Made by a program: the position numbers and the translations under genes. A stretch of DNA of 64,000 nucleotides from Gemmatimonadetes bacterium T265 (GTDB lineage: Bacteria; Gemmatimonadota; Gemmatimonadetes; Gemmatimonadales; Gemmatimonadaceae), in NCBI GenBank assembly GCA_019973575.1, contig BPUI01000001.1, positions 2,554,342 to 2,618,341 on the forward strand, given 5' to 3'. Within the stretch, counting starts at the first letter, position 1. Each line of letters opens with the position of its first letter. The notes below the pieces were generated by a model. The model was not told the origin of the DNA. It did not search any database and worked only from the letters and a program-made list of their open reading frames with translations. Below are positions 9,772 through 18,538 of this stretch, piece after piece.

Positions 9772-11028
9772 ATGCGCGTCGCGCACCCGTCTGCCAGGGC
9801 GACCTGTCGGACCCCTCGCCACCCGCCGGACGCCGCGCGGTCGGTCGCACTCCTACTCGCCTGGAGCATTCTGCATCCGGCAGCCGGGGTTGCCCAGGCG
9901 CGTGCGGTGAGCGCGATCGGCCAGCAGATCGGGCAGACCGTGAGCCTCGGGGTCGACGCGGGCGCGGCCGCGGTCACGTACGACGACTACGGGTCGTCGC
10001 GCGTGGCGACGATCACGCCGACTGTGCGGTGGGAGACGGCGCGCACGATGGTGGTCGCGGACGCGTCGCTGTCGCAGTTCGAGAGTGGTCACACGAGCTT
10101 TCAAACCGGCGTCGCCGGGTCGGTGCTCACGCCCGAGTTTCTCAACGTGCGCGGCGAAGTGTACGGCACGTTCTCGAGCACGCGTTACCTGCAGTCGCTC
10201 GCGGCGACGAACGTGTACGGCGCCGGACGCCTGCACGCGGCCGGTCCCGGGGGCGGAGTGTGGGCGGGTGCGGGCGGCGGGTTCGTCGCGCAGAATTCGG
10301 GACTCCCGAAAGCGATCGCGCAGGTCGACGCCGGCGTTTGGGCCCGCGACGAGAACCTGCTCTACACGATCACCGTCCTGCCCACCCGCGTCGGGCCGGG
10401 TCGCTACGCCGACGTCACGGGCGCGGTACGGTGGGAAGGCGCCCGCGGCGAGTTGGCCGTGTCGACCGGCTACCGGGCACGCGCGAACGATTCGGTCCCG
10501 GGGGTGCAGGCGTGGGGCGAAGCGTGGCTCACCGTCTGGCTCGGCCGGCGGCTGGCCGTCGTCACCGGCGCGGGCGTCTTTCCCTACGACGCCGTCCAGG
10601 GTTTACCCGGCGGGCGCTACGCGTCGGCCGGGCTGCGACTCGTCACGCGCCGCGCGCCCGTCGGCGACCCGGCGCTCCGCGCCGAACTCACCGAGCCCTA
10701 CGACTTGCGTCGTCTGTCGCGCGCCGGCAAGGCCCGGCTCGCGGCCGAGCGGTTCCAGGTGAGCGACAGTCCGGACGGGATGCGGGTCGTCCGGATACGC
10801 GTCTCGGGTGCGGCGCGGGTCGAGCTCATGGCAGACTTCACCGACTGGACGCCGGTCCCGCTCGCGCGAGGTGCGGATGGCACGGAATGGAGGGTCGCGC
10901 TCGTCATCGGGCCGGGCGTCCACCGGGTGAACGTGCGGGTGAACGACGGCGGCTGGGAAGTGCCCGAGGGGCTCACCCCGGTGCGCGACGACTTCGGCGG
11001 GACGGTCGGGATCTTCGTCGTCCGCTGA
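9772..11028 (+). CDS. Secreted/outer-membrane protein with C-terminal glycogen-binding domain
   Basis: 418 residues. The N-terminal signal sequence has its hydrophobic part SVALLLAWSILHPAAGVAQA. It is followed by about 280 residues of alternating, glycine- and aromatic-rich strands (such as VWAGAGGGFVAQNSG and GELAVSTGYRARAND) that read like a beta-barrel or beta-propeller. The last 80 or so residues are an AMPK-type glycogen-binding domain: VELMADFTDWTPV, WRVALVIGPGVHRVNVRVND, ending DDFGGTVGIFVVR. The same domain ends the membrane protein at 8120. I infer an outer-envelope partner of the sigma-operon proteins. The barrel assignment is by appearance only. Confidence 0.7.
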   Translation: MRVAHPSARATCRTPRHPPDAARSVALLLAWSILHPAAGVAQARAVSAIGQQIGQTVSLGVDAGAAAVTYDDYGSSRVATITPTVRWETARTMVVADASLSQFESGHTSFQTGVAGSVLTPEFLNVRGEVYGTFSSTRYLQSLAATNVYGAGRLHAAGPGGGVWAGAGGGFVAQNSGLPKAIAQVDAGVWARDENLLYTITVLPTRVGPGRYADVTGAVRWEGARGELAVSTGYRARANDSVPGVQAWGEAWLTVWLGRRLAVVTGAGVFPYDAVQGLPGGRYASAGLRLVTRRAPVGDPALRAELTEPYDLRRLSRAGKARLAAERFQVSDSPDGMRVVRIRVSGAARVELMADFTDWTPVPLARGADGTEWRVALVIGPGVHRVNVRVNDGGWEVPEGLTPVRDDFGGTVGIFVVR

Positions 11029-11108
11029 CCCGGGGGGCGCACCGGCTTAGGTTGGCAACACCCGCGGGTGACGTCGGCCGCGCGGCGCCACTCCCCGTCT
11101 CCTCGGTC

Positions 11109-13625
11109 ATGCGCTCCCTCGCCGTAAGGCGTTCAGTCGCCCGCTCGTATTGTTCGCTGCCGCCGTGTGCGGCGGTCGCGCTGTTCTTTCTCGCCGGCAC
11201 GGCGCGCGCGCAGACGACCGCGGCTCCCGCGGCTCCGGCGCCCACCGCCGACGATCCCACCCGCCTCAGCGTCGAGCGCATCTTCGGCCGCGGCGAGTTC
11301 GCCGTGGGGGGCGCGCCGGAGCTGCAGTGGCTCCGCGACGGCCGGTCGTATGTCGAGGTGCGCCCGGCGCCGGGCGGCGGCGGGACCGACATCGTCCGCG
11401 TCGACGCGGCGACCGGCACCGCGACGATCCTCGTCCCCGCGACCGCGCTGCGCGACGAGGCCGGGCGCCCGATCGCGATCGAAGAACTGCAGCTGTCGCC
11501 CGACGAGCGCAAGGCGCTGCTCTTCCACAACCGGGTGCGCGTGTGGCGCACGTACACGCGCGGCACGTTCGACGTCGTCGACCTGGCGACCCGGCGCGTC
11601 ACGCCGGTCGCGACGATCACCACGCCGGGCAAGCCGTCGGCCGCGGCGGCCAACGCGCCGACCACGACGTCGGGCGCGGGGAGTTCGGGCGTGCGGGTGC
11701 GGATCACCGTCGCGGGGCGCCCGGACACCGTCGGCGGGCAGGCGTTAGGCCAGCGGACCGCGGGCGTGCCCGGCGGCGTACCGAGCTTCATCGGGCGCGG
11801 GCTGGCGAGCGGGGCGGTCGACGCGGACCTGCAGATGTTCGCGAAGTTCTCGCCGGATTCGCGGAGCGTCGCGTACGTGCGCGGCAACAACCTGTGGGTG
11901 ACGGACCTCGCCACGGGCCGCGCGACGCGTCTCACGTACGACGGGTCGGACGACGTCATCAACGGCACGACCGACTGGGTGTACGAGGAGGAACTCGGGC
12001 TGCGCGACGCGTTCCGCTGGAGCCCGGACTCGAAGCGCCTCGCGTACTGGCGCTTCGACCAGAGCGCGGTGCCCGCCTACCCGATCGTCGACGCGACCGA
12101 CGGCCAGTACCCGACGGTGAGCGTGCTGCGCTACCCCAAGGCTGGCGCGCCGAACTCGCGCGTCAGGGTCGGCGTCGTCGCGGCGGCCGGCGGCGGCCCA
12201 ACGCGCTGGATCGCGACGGGCGCGGACACCGGGCAGTACGTGGCGCAGATGGAATGGTTAGGCGCGGACTCGATCGCCGTGCTCCGCATGCCGCGCCGCC
12301 AGAACCGGCTGGACGTGCTGCTCGCGAGCGCGTCGACCGGCGGCGTGCGCGCGGTCGCGAGCGACGTCGATTCGGCGCACGTCGACGTCGAGGGCGCCCC
12401 CGTGACGTGGCTCGACGGCGGCCGTCGGTTCCTCCTCCGGAGCGACCGCACGGGCTGGCGCGCGTTCCACCTCTACGACCGGAGCGGCCGGTACCTCCGC
12501 CAGGTCACGCCCGACGGCGCGGACTACCTCGAGCTCGCGGGCGTCGACTCCGCGCGGGGTGTCGCGTACGTCAGCGCCGCGGCGCCGACGCCCGTGCAGC
12601 GCAACCTGTACCGGTGCGCGCTCGCGCCGACCGCGGGCGCGCCCGCGTGCGTCCGCGTCACGACCGCGGACGGCACGCACGCGGTCGAGGTCGCGCCGGG
12701 CGCGGCCTACGCGGTCGACACCTACAGCACCGCGGCCACGCCGCCGGTCGCCACGCTCGACGCGCTCTCGGCGGCGGCCGAGCCCGCGGCGGCCCTCAAG
12801 CCCGTCCGCGCGCTCGACGACAACGCCGCGGTCGCCGCGCGGCTCGGCGCGTTAGGCATCGCCGCGCCGCAGTTCTTCCGCGTCCCGATGCCGGACGGCA
12901 CCCAGCTCGACGCGTACCGCATCACGCCCGCGCGCTTCGACAGCGCGGCGCGGCACCCCGTCCTCATGCACGTCTACGGCGGCCCGGCCGCGCCGGAGGT
13001 GAGCGACGCGTGGGGCGGCCCGCGCGCGATGTGGCACCGGCTGCTCGCGCAGCAGGGCTACGTCGTCGTCGTCGTCGACAACCGCGGGGCGGCGTGGCGC
13101 GGGCGCGCCTTCCGCAAGGGCACGCAGGGCCGGCTCGGGGTGCAGGAGTCGCAGGACCAGATCGACGCCGCGCGCTGGGTCGGGCGGCAGCCCTGGGCCG
13201 AAGCGTCGCGCATCGGGATCTGGGGATGGAGCTACGGCGGCTACATGACCGCGCTCACCCTCGCGCGTGGCGGGAGCGTCTTCAAGGCCGGCATCTCGGT
13301 CGCGCCCGTCGTCGACTGGCGCTTCTACGACTCGATCTACACCGAGCGCTACATGCTGACGCCGCAGCTGAACCCCAACGGCTACCAGCTCAGCGCGGTG
13401 GGCTCGTACGTCGGCAACATGGCCGCGCGGCTGCTCCTCGTGTACGGCACGGGGGACGACAACGTGCACCCGCAGAACGGGCTCGTGCTCGCGCAGGCGC
13501 TCGAGAACGCGAACAAGCCGTTCACGATGCTCCTCTACCCCAACAAGACGCACAGCATCAGCGGGGGGCGCACCCAGGTGCACCTGTTCGGGTCGCTGAC
13601 GCGGTTCGTGCTCGAGAACCTGTGA
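11109..13625 (+). CDS. S9 family (dipeptidyl-peptidase IV type) secreted peptidase
   Basis: Serine peptidase that removes N-terminal dipeptides, probably in the periplasm or medium. 838 residues with a signal peptide ending GTARA-Q. An eight-bladed DPP-IV propeller is followed by the alpha/beta-hydrolase domain. The nucleophile is S708 in GWSYGGYM. The acid is in YGTGDDNVHPQNG (about 785) and the His in NKTHSIS (about 815). The double-Glu motif in DWVYEEELGLRDAF, which anchors the substrate N-terminus, places it in S9B. Unusual: a roughly 60-residue Ala/Thr/Gly-rich insert (about residues 175-235) in the propeller. Its TGA overlaps the GTG of the carboxypeptidase gene, so the two peptidases are co-translated. 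Confidence 0.9.
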   Translation: MRSLAVRRSVARSYCSLPPCAAVALFFLAGTARAQTTAAPAAPAPTADDPTRLSVERIFGRGEFAVGGAPELQWLRDGRSYVEVRPAPGGGGTDIVRVDAATGTATILVPATALRDEAGRPIAIEELQLSPDERKALLFHNRVRVWRTYTRGTFDVVDLATRRVTPVATITTPGKPSAAAANAPTTTSGAGSSGVRVRITVAGRPDTVGGQALGQRTAGVPGGVPSFIGRGLASGAVDADLQMFAKFSPDSRSVAYVRGNNLWVTDLATGRATRLTYDGSDDVINGTTDWVYEEELGLRDAFRWSPDSKRLAYWRFDQSAVPAYPIVDATDGQYPTVSVLRYPKAGAPNSRVRVGVVAAAGGGPTRWIATGADTGQYVAQMEWLGADSIAVLRMPRRQNRLDVLLASASTGGVRAVASDVDSAHVDVEGAPVTWLDGGRRFLLRSDRTGWRAFHLYDRSGRYLRQVTPDGADYLELAGVDSARGVAYVSAAAPTPVQRNLYRCALAPTAGAPACVRVTTADGTHAVEVAPGAAYAVDTYSTAATPPVATLDALSAAAEPAAALKPVRALDDNAAVAARLGALGIAAPQFFRVPMPDGTQLDAYRITPARFDSAARHPVLMHVYGGPAAPEVSDAWGGPRAMWHRLLAQQGYVVVVVDNRGAAWRGRAFRKGTQGRLGVQESQDQIDAARWVGRQPWAEASRIGIWGWSYGGYMTALTLARGGSVFKAGISVAPVVDWRFYDSIYTERYMLTPQLNPNGYQLSAVGSYVGNMAARLLLVYGTGDDNVHPQNGLVLAQALENANKPFTMLLYPNKTHSISGGRTQVHLFGSLTRFVLENL

Positions 13626-15340
13626 GCCGGCGCCGCGCGGCCGCGCTCGCCGGCTTGATGTTAGGCGCGTACGCGGCGGGAGCCGGGGCGCAGACCAACG
13701 CCCCGGCACCCGCGGTTCCCGCCGACGTGGAGGCGCTGCGACCCGTCGAGCAGGCGGCCGCGGCGCGCGTGCTCGCCGCGCGGGCGCGCTACGCGCCGCG
13801 CCCGCTCACGCGCGCCGAGCGGACGGGGTATGCCGAAACGTCCCACTACGCCGACGTCGTCGCGTTCGTCGACTCGCTCGCGCGGCTCGCGCCGTCCATC
13901 CTGCGGGTGAGCAGCATGGGCACGACGACCGAGGGGCGCGCGCTGCCCGTCGTCGTCGCATCGCGCCCCGCGGTCTCGACGCCGGACGAGGCGCGCCGGC
14001 TCGGCCGGGCGGTGGTGTACGTGCAGGCCAACATCCACGCGGGCGAGGTCGAGGGGAAGGAGGCGCTGCAGATGCTGCTCCGCGACCTCGCCCTCGCGCC
14101 CGCGCCTAACGTGTTCGACTCGCTCGTCGTCGTCGCGGTCCCGATCTACAACGCGGACGGCAACGAGCGCTTCGCCGACCAGCGCGTGAACCGCGGCGAG
14201 CAGAACGGCCCCGCGCTCGTCGGCCAGCGCCCGAACGCCGCGGGGCTGGACCTCAACCGCGACTACGTCAAGGCGGACGCGCCCGAGACGCGCGCCGCGC
14301 TCGCGCTCTTTGCGCGGTGGGACCCGGACGTGTTCGTCGACCTGCACACGACGGACGGCTCGTTCCACGGCTACGCCCTCACGTGGAGCCCCTCCCTGCA
14401 CCCGTCGGCCCCGCTCGCGGCGTTCAACCAGGACACGCTGCTGCCGCTCGTGGCCGAGCGCGTGCGGACGCGCTGGGGGCTGCCGACGTTCCCGTACGGC
14501 AACTTCGCCGAGGAGTACGGGGCGGACGTGAACACGGACACGACGAAGCAGGGGTGGTACACGTACGACAGCCGCGCGCGCTTCGGGACGAACTACTACG
14601 GCCTGCGCGGGCGGCTGTCGGTGTTGAGCGAGGCGTTCTCGCACGACTCGTTCGAGCGGCGCGTGCGCGCGACGTACGCGTTCGTGGGCGAACTGCTCTC
14701 GGCACTCGCCGAGTCGCGCGTGGTGGCGCACACGCGATCCACGGTCGTCGCCCGCGACACGGCGTTCGCGGTACGCACGCGGCTCACGCGGACACCGCGC
14801 GTGGGGGCCGTGCTGGCGGAAGATCTCGCGCGGGCGCCGGATTCCGCTCAAACCGAGGCCGGCGTACCGCGCGGACTGCGACGCACGGGCCGGATTCGCG
14901 AGCTGCGGATTCCCGTCTTCGACCGGTTCGTCGCGACGAGCACCGTCTCGCTGCCCGCAGGCGGCTGGGCGTTCGCCGCGGACGCGCCGGGCGCCGCGGC
15001 GGCCGTGTCCCTGCTGCAGCGTCACGGCGTGCAGGTGCAGCGGCTCGACGCGGCGCGCGAGGCGGCCGTGGCCGTATTCCGGACGGATTCGGTCATCACG
15101 GCTCCTCGCCCGTTTCAGGGTCATCACGAAGTGCGGCTCGAAGGCGTCTGGCAGCCCGGCCGCCGAACCCTCGGTGTGGGCAGCTACCTCGTGCCGGTGC
15201 GGCAACCGCGCGCTCTGGTCGCCGCCGAACTGCTCGAGCCCGAAAGCGACGACGGCATCACGACGTGGAACGGATGGGACGCGGCGCTCCGCCCCGGAGG
15301 CGACTTCCCGGTCGTGCGCGTCGTGGGCGTCGTGCGCTGA
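13622..15340 (+). CDS. M14 family zinc carboxypeptidase
   Basis: Exported metallocarboxypeptidase, 572 residues, with signal peptide (hydrophobic AALAGLMLGAYAAGAGAQ). Zinc ligands are His and Glu in NIHAGEVEGKE (about residues 137-147) and His in VDLHTTDGSFH (about 240). The substrate-binding LDLNRDYVK lies between them. A catalytic Glu candidate is in VLSEAFSHDSF. About 200 C-terminal residues follow the M14 domain and are of unclear fold. GTG 13622 overlaps the S9 peptidase stop by 4 bp. Together the enzymes would degrade peptides from both ends, fitting a peptide-scavenging bacterium. Confidence 0.9.
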   Translation: MSRRRAAALAGLMLGAYAAGAGAQTNAPAPAVPADVEALRPVEQAAAARVLAARARYAPRPLTRAERTGYAETSHYADVVAFVDSLARLAPSILRVSSMGTTTEGRALPVVVASRPAVSTPDEARRLGRAVVYVQANIHAGEVEGKEALQMLLRDLALAPAPNVFDSLVVVAVPIYNADGNERFADQRVNRGEQNGPALVGQRPNAAGLDLNRDYVKADAPETRAALALFARWDPDVFVDLHTTDGSFHGYALTWSPSLHPSAPLAAFNQDTLLPLVAERVRTRWGLPTFPYGNFAEEYGADVNTDTTKQGWYTYDSRARFGTNYYGLRGRLSVLSEAFSHDSFERRVRATYAFVGELLSALAESRVVAHTRSTVVARDTAFAVRTRLTRTPRVGAVLAEDLARAPDSAQTEAGVPRGLRRTGRIRELRIPVFDRFVATSTVSLPAGGWAFAADAPGAAAAVSLLQRHGVQVQRLDAAREAAVAVFRTDSVITAPRPFQGHHEVRLEGVWQPGRRTLGVGSYLVPVRQPRALVAAELLEPESDDGITTWNGWDAALRPGGDFPVVRVVGVVR

Positions 15341-15408
15341 CACCGCGCGCCCGACCGGCGCGTACGGTCCCGCGCGCGATCCTCGTCTCCCTCACACCCG
15401 GCACTGCC

Positions 15409-15789
15409 ATGGCTTCCGAGACCCCCGCCGTCCTCTACGTCGGCCTTCAGCGCTACGTCGTCGCCCTCGACGCGGCCACCGGTACGAAGCGGTGGAGCAC
15501 CGAGCTCCCGGGCACCTCGCTGTTCACCGGCTTCGTCACGATCCACGTCGACGGGGCGCACGTGTACGCCGCGGCCGGCGGCGAGATCACCTGCCTCGAC
15601 GCGGCGACGGGCGCGGTACGCTGGAACAACCCGCTCGAAGGTTACGGGTTCGGCTTCGCGACGCTCGCCACCGGCTCGGCATCGGACGCCGGGAACACGA
15701 CGGCGAACGACGCGAGCGCCGCGGCGGCGACCTACGTTACCGACGCGACCGCGGCTGCGGCGGCCGGAGGGATCGCGGCCTCGCTCTGA
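15409..15789 (+). CDS. Small PQQ-like beta-propeller repeat protein
   Basis: 126 residues with two outer-blade repeats of the PQQ type: LYVGLQRYVVALDAATGTKR and VYAAAGGEITCLDAATGAVR. A complete propeller needs 6-8 such blades, so this is either a fragment-like small protein or part of an oligomer. The last 40 residues are almost only Ala, Thr, Ser, Asp and Gly. No signal peptide. The two repeats in a row keep the reading frame convincing despite the short length. Function unknown. Confidence 0.65.
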   Translation: MASETPAVLYVGLQRYVVALDAATGTKRWSTELPGTSLFTGFVTIHVDGAHVYAAAGGEITCLDAATGAVRWNNPLEGYGFGFATLATGSASDAGNTTANDASAAAATYVTDATAAAAAGGIAASL

Positions 15790-15928
15790 GTGTCTTCGCT
15801 CTGAGCGCGGGCCAAAGCGGGCTGGCGCGGGGCGGCCGCGCGGGGCCGGCGGGTATATTCCGTCACCGCGCGCCGCCCCGTCTGCCCGACCGGGTGGCGC
15901 GTACCGTCCGCGACGCCCACGCTCCCGC

Positions 15929-17020
15929 ATGCTCCGCAGCGCGCTCCTTTACCTGTCGAGTCAGCAGCAGGTCTTCGACTTCGTCCGCCACAACGGACTC
16001 GCGAAAACGATGGCGTCGCGGTTCGTCGCGGGCGAAGAGGTCGAGCCCGCGCTCGACGCGGTCGCGGCGCTGAACGCGAAGGGCATCACCGCCTCGCTCG
16101 ACCTCCTCGGAGAGAGCGTGACGAACGAGGCCGAGGCGCGCGAGGCGGGGCGGCAGTACGTGCATCTGCTCGACCGCATCCGCGAGCGCGGCCTCGACGC
16201 GAACGTGAGCGTGAAGCTCACCGCGATGGGGCTCGACATCTCGGAGGAGCTCTGCGTCGAGGTGCTCCACGCGGTGCTCGGCCGCGCGCGCGACTACGGC
16301 ACCTTCGTGCGGCTCGACATGGAGTCGAGCGCGTACACCGAACGCACGCTGCGCCTCTTCTACGACCGGCTGTACCCGGTGTACCCGGAGAACGTCGGCA
16401 TCGTGCTGCAGAGTTACCTATACCGCACGGGGCAGGACGCGGCCGACGCGGCCCGGGCGCGCGCTCGGGTGCGCATCTGCAAGGGCGCGTACAAGGAGCC
16501 GCCGTCGGTCGCGTTCCCCGAGAAGCGCGACGTCGACGCGAGCTACGTCCGGTCGATGCACACGCTGATGCGCGACGGGCACTACCCGGGGCTCGCGACG
16601 CACGACGAGGCGATCATCGCCGAGGCGAAGCGGTTCGCGCGGGCCGAGGGGATCGGGCCCGAGCGCTACGAATTCCAGATGCTCTACGGCGTGCGGCGCG
16701 ACCTGCAGGAGCAACTCGTGCGCGAGGGCTACCGGCTCCGGGTCTACGTCCCGTTCGGGACGTCGTGGTACCCGTACCTCATGCGCCGGCTCGCCGAGCG
16801 GCCGGCGAACCTCATGTTCATGACCGCGAACGTGGTCCGGGAAGCGTTGGGCGGCTCCGGCCGCGGCGGCGCGCCGGCGACGAACGACGCCCGCTCCGCC
16901 GCCGCGCCGGGCGGCGACGCGTTCCGCACGAACGGCGCCCACGGCGCCGGCGCGACGGCGGCGGGCGAGCGCCGCGACGCCCGCGCCGACGTGGCGGGCG
17001 CGGGCGCGGACCGCCGTTAG
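15929..17020 (+). CDS. Proline dehydrogenase (monofunctional, FAD)
   Basis: Oxidises L-proline to 1-pyrroline-5-carboxylate with electrons going to quinone. 363 residues. The TIM-barrel core (about 1-305) has ITASLDLLGESVTNEAEA, SVKLTAMGLD, FVRLDMESSAYTERTL, RICKGAYKEPPSVAFPEK, LATHD, EFQMLYGVRRDLQ and YVPFG-SWYPYLMRRLAERP. These are the PRODH substrate and FAD motifs. The final 50 or so residues are a Gly/Ala/Arg-rich tail that the family lacks. No P5C dehydrogenase (pruA) is in the window. GGGTATATTCCG at 15852-15863 may be part of its promoter. It ends with TAG inside a GTTAGGC heptamer. Confidence 0.9.
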   Translation: MLRSALLYLSSQQQVFDFVRHNGLAKTMASRFVAGEEVEPALDAVAALNAKGITASLDLLGESVTNEAEAREAGRQYVHLLDRIRERGLDANVSVKLTAMGLDISEELCVEVLHAVLGRARDYGTFVRLDMESSAYTERTLRLFYDRLYPVYPENVGIVLQSYLYRTGQDAADAARARARVRICKGAYKEPPSVAFPEKRDVDASYVRSMHTLMRDGHYPGLATHDEAIIAEAKRFARAEGIGPERYEFQMLYGVRRDLQEQLVREGYRLRVYVPFGTSWYPYLMRRLAERPANLMFMTANVVREALGGSGRGGAPATNDARSAAAPGGDAFRTNGAHGAGATAAGERRDARADVAGAGADRR

Positions 17021-17029
17021 GCCGGTCAT

Positions 17030-17443
17030 GTGAGCGGGCTGCACCTCCCGCCCGACCCGGCCGCGGGGGACGAGTCCACCGTGGGTGGCTACGCGGCGGT
17101 GCACGGGCGCCCCGCCGCGTTCGAGGGGCCGGACGGCTTCGCCTACAGCGTCGAACCCGCCGCGGACGAGACCGGGGAGCCGGGCGCGCCCTGGGGCGGG
17201 TACTTCCTCTTTCTCCGGTGGAAGCGCGTTGGCGCGTCGGGCATCGACGGGCACCTGGAGAGCGACTTCGTCGTGCGCGGCGCGAGCGAGGCCGACACGC
17301 TGGCCGCGCTCGCGCGCGTACCGCTGCTCACGGCCAAGGCGACGCTCGACACCCTCGTGCGCAAGCGCGCGGGCGGCACGCCGGCGCGGCGGTGGTGGGA
17401 CGTGATGCGCGCCGAAGACGTCCGCGACGAGCCCGGCCCGTGA
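17030..17443 (+). CDS. Hypothetical protein coupled to rsgA
   Basis: 137 residues from GTG 17030, 9 bp after the proline dehydrogenase stop. Mixed alpha/beta composition with a clear aromatic stretch (PWGGYFLFLRWKRV) and IDGHLESDFVVRGASEADTL. No signal peptide, membrane segment or motif I recognise. Its TGA overlaps the GTG of rsgA by 4 bp, so the two are translationally coupled, and a link to ribosome assembly is possible but unproven. Normal codon use and the coupling support a real gene. Confidence 0.65.
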   Translation: MSGLHLPPDPAAGDESTVGGYAAVHGRPAAFEGPDGFAYSVEPAADETGEPGAPWGGYFLFLRWKRVGASGIDGHLESDFVVRGASEADTLAALARVPLLTAKATLDTLVRKRAGGTPARRWWDVMRAEDVRDEPGP

Positions 17444-18498
17444 CGGGACGACCCGTGACGGGCACGGTCCTCTCCGGCACCGGCGGCGTGTGGCGCGTGC
17501 TCGGCGACGACGGCACGGTGCGCGATGTGTCGCTCCGCGGACGCTTGAAGATGAGCGGTGAAGGGCGGCGCGCCGACGGCTCGCTGCGCCGCGACACGGT
17601 GGCCGCCGCGGAGCGCGTGCTCAAGCTCGCCGTCGGCGACCGCGTCGTGGTCGAAGCGGACGCGCGCGCCGGCGGCGGCCCGCAAGGCGCGTGGGCGATC
17701 GACAAGATCCTGCCGCGCCGCGGCAAGCTCGCGCGGCGGGTGCCCGGCGGCGGTTACGGCGAGCGGATCGTCGCGGCCAACGTCGACCAGGTCGTCGTCG
17801 TCTTCGCGGCCGCCAAGCCCGAGCCGCACCCGCGCATGCTCGACCGCTTTCTGCTCGTCGCCGAGGCGAACGAGTTGGCCGCGCGCGTGGTGATCAACAA
17901 GTGCGAGCTCGCGGGCGGCGGCGACGCGGAGCGCGGGGCCGCCGCCGTGCGCGAGCGCTTCGCGGCGTACGAGGCGGCGGGGTACCCGCTACACGCGACG
18001 AGCGTCGCGGCCGCGTTCGGACTGGGCGCGCTGCGGGACGCGCTCGTCGGGCGCACCTCGGCACTCACCGGGCCGAGCGGGGTGGGGAAGTCGTCGCTGA
18101 TGAACGCGCTGTTCCCCGGGCTCGACCTGCGGGTGGCGGCGATCAGCGAGAGCGTCAACAAGGGGCGCCACACGACCGTCGGCGCGTTGCTGCACCCCCT
18201 GCCGAGCGCGGAGGGGCGTGCGGCTGGTGACGGTCCGCCGGCGGGGTTCGTCGTCGACACGCCGGGGCTGCGTGAGGTCGGACTCTGGGGCCTGCCGGTG
18301 GAACACCTCGACGCCTGCTTCCCGGAGTTCCGCCCGTACCTCGGCGACTGTCGGTTCGCCGACTGCGCGCACGGCTCGGAGCCGGATTGCGCAGTGTGCG
18401 CGGCGGTCGAGGCCGGGCGCGTGAGCAGCGAACGGTACGAGAGCTACCGCAAACTCCGGCAGGAGGCCGTCGAGGGAACTCCGCCCGAGTGGGCGTGA
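17440..18498 (+). CDS. rsgA: Ribosome small-subunit-dependent GTPase A
   Basis: Circularly permuted GTPase that checks late maturation of the 30S subunit. 352 residues. An N-terminal OB fold (about 1-95) is followed by the permuted G domain: NKCE (G4-like), then the P-loop GPSGVGKSSLMN, the switch segment KGRHTT and DTPGLRE. The C-terminal zinc module has CRFADCAHGSEPDC. All diagnostic elements are present. The likely start is GTG 17440, overlapping the upstream stop. A second GTG at 17455 follows because GTGACGGG is directly repeated there. Confidence 0.92.
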   Translation: MTGRPVTGTVLSGTGGVWRVLGDDGTVRDVSLRGRLKMSGEGRRADGSLRRDTVAAAERVLKLAVGDRVVVEADARAGGGPQGAWAIDKILPRRGKLARRVPGGGYGERIVAANVDQVVVVFAAAKPEPHPRMLDRFLLVAEANELAARVVINKCELAGGGDAERGAAAVRERFAAYEAAGYPLHATSVAAAFGLGALRDALVGRTSALTGPSGVGKSSLMNALFPGLDLRVAAISESVNKGRHTTVGALLHPLPSAEGRAAGDGPPAGFVVDTPGLREVGLWGLPVEHLDACFPEFRPYLGDCRFADCAHGSEPDCAVCAAVEAGRVSSERYESYRKLRQEAVEGTPPEWA

Positions 18499-18538
18499 TA
18501 CCAGAACACTCGTTTACGACTCCTCCGTCCCGCTCGCG

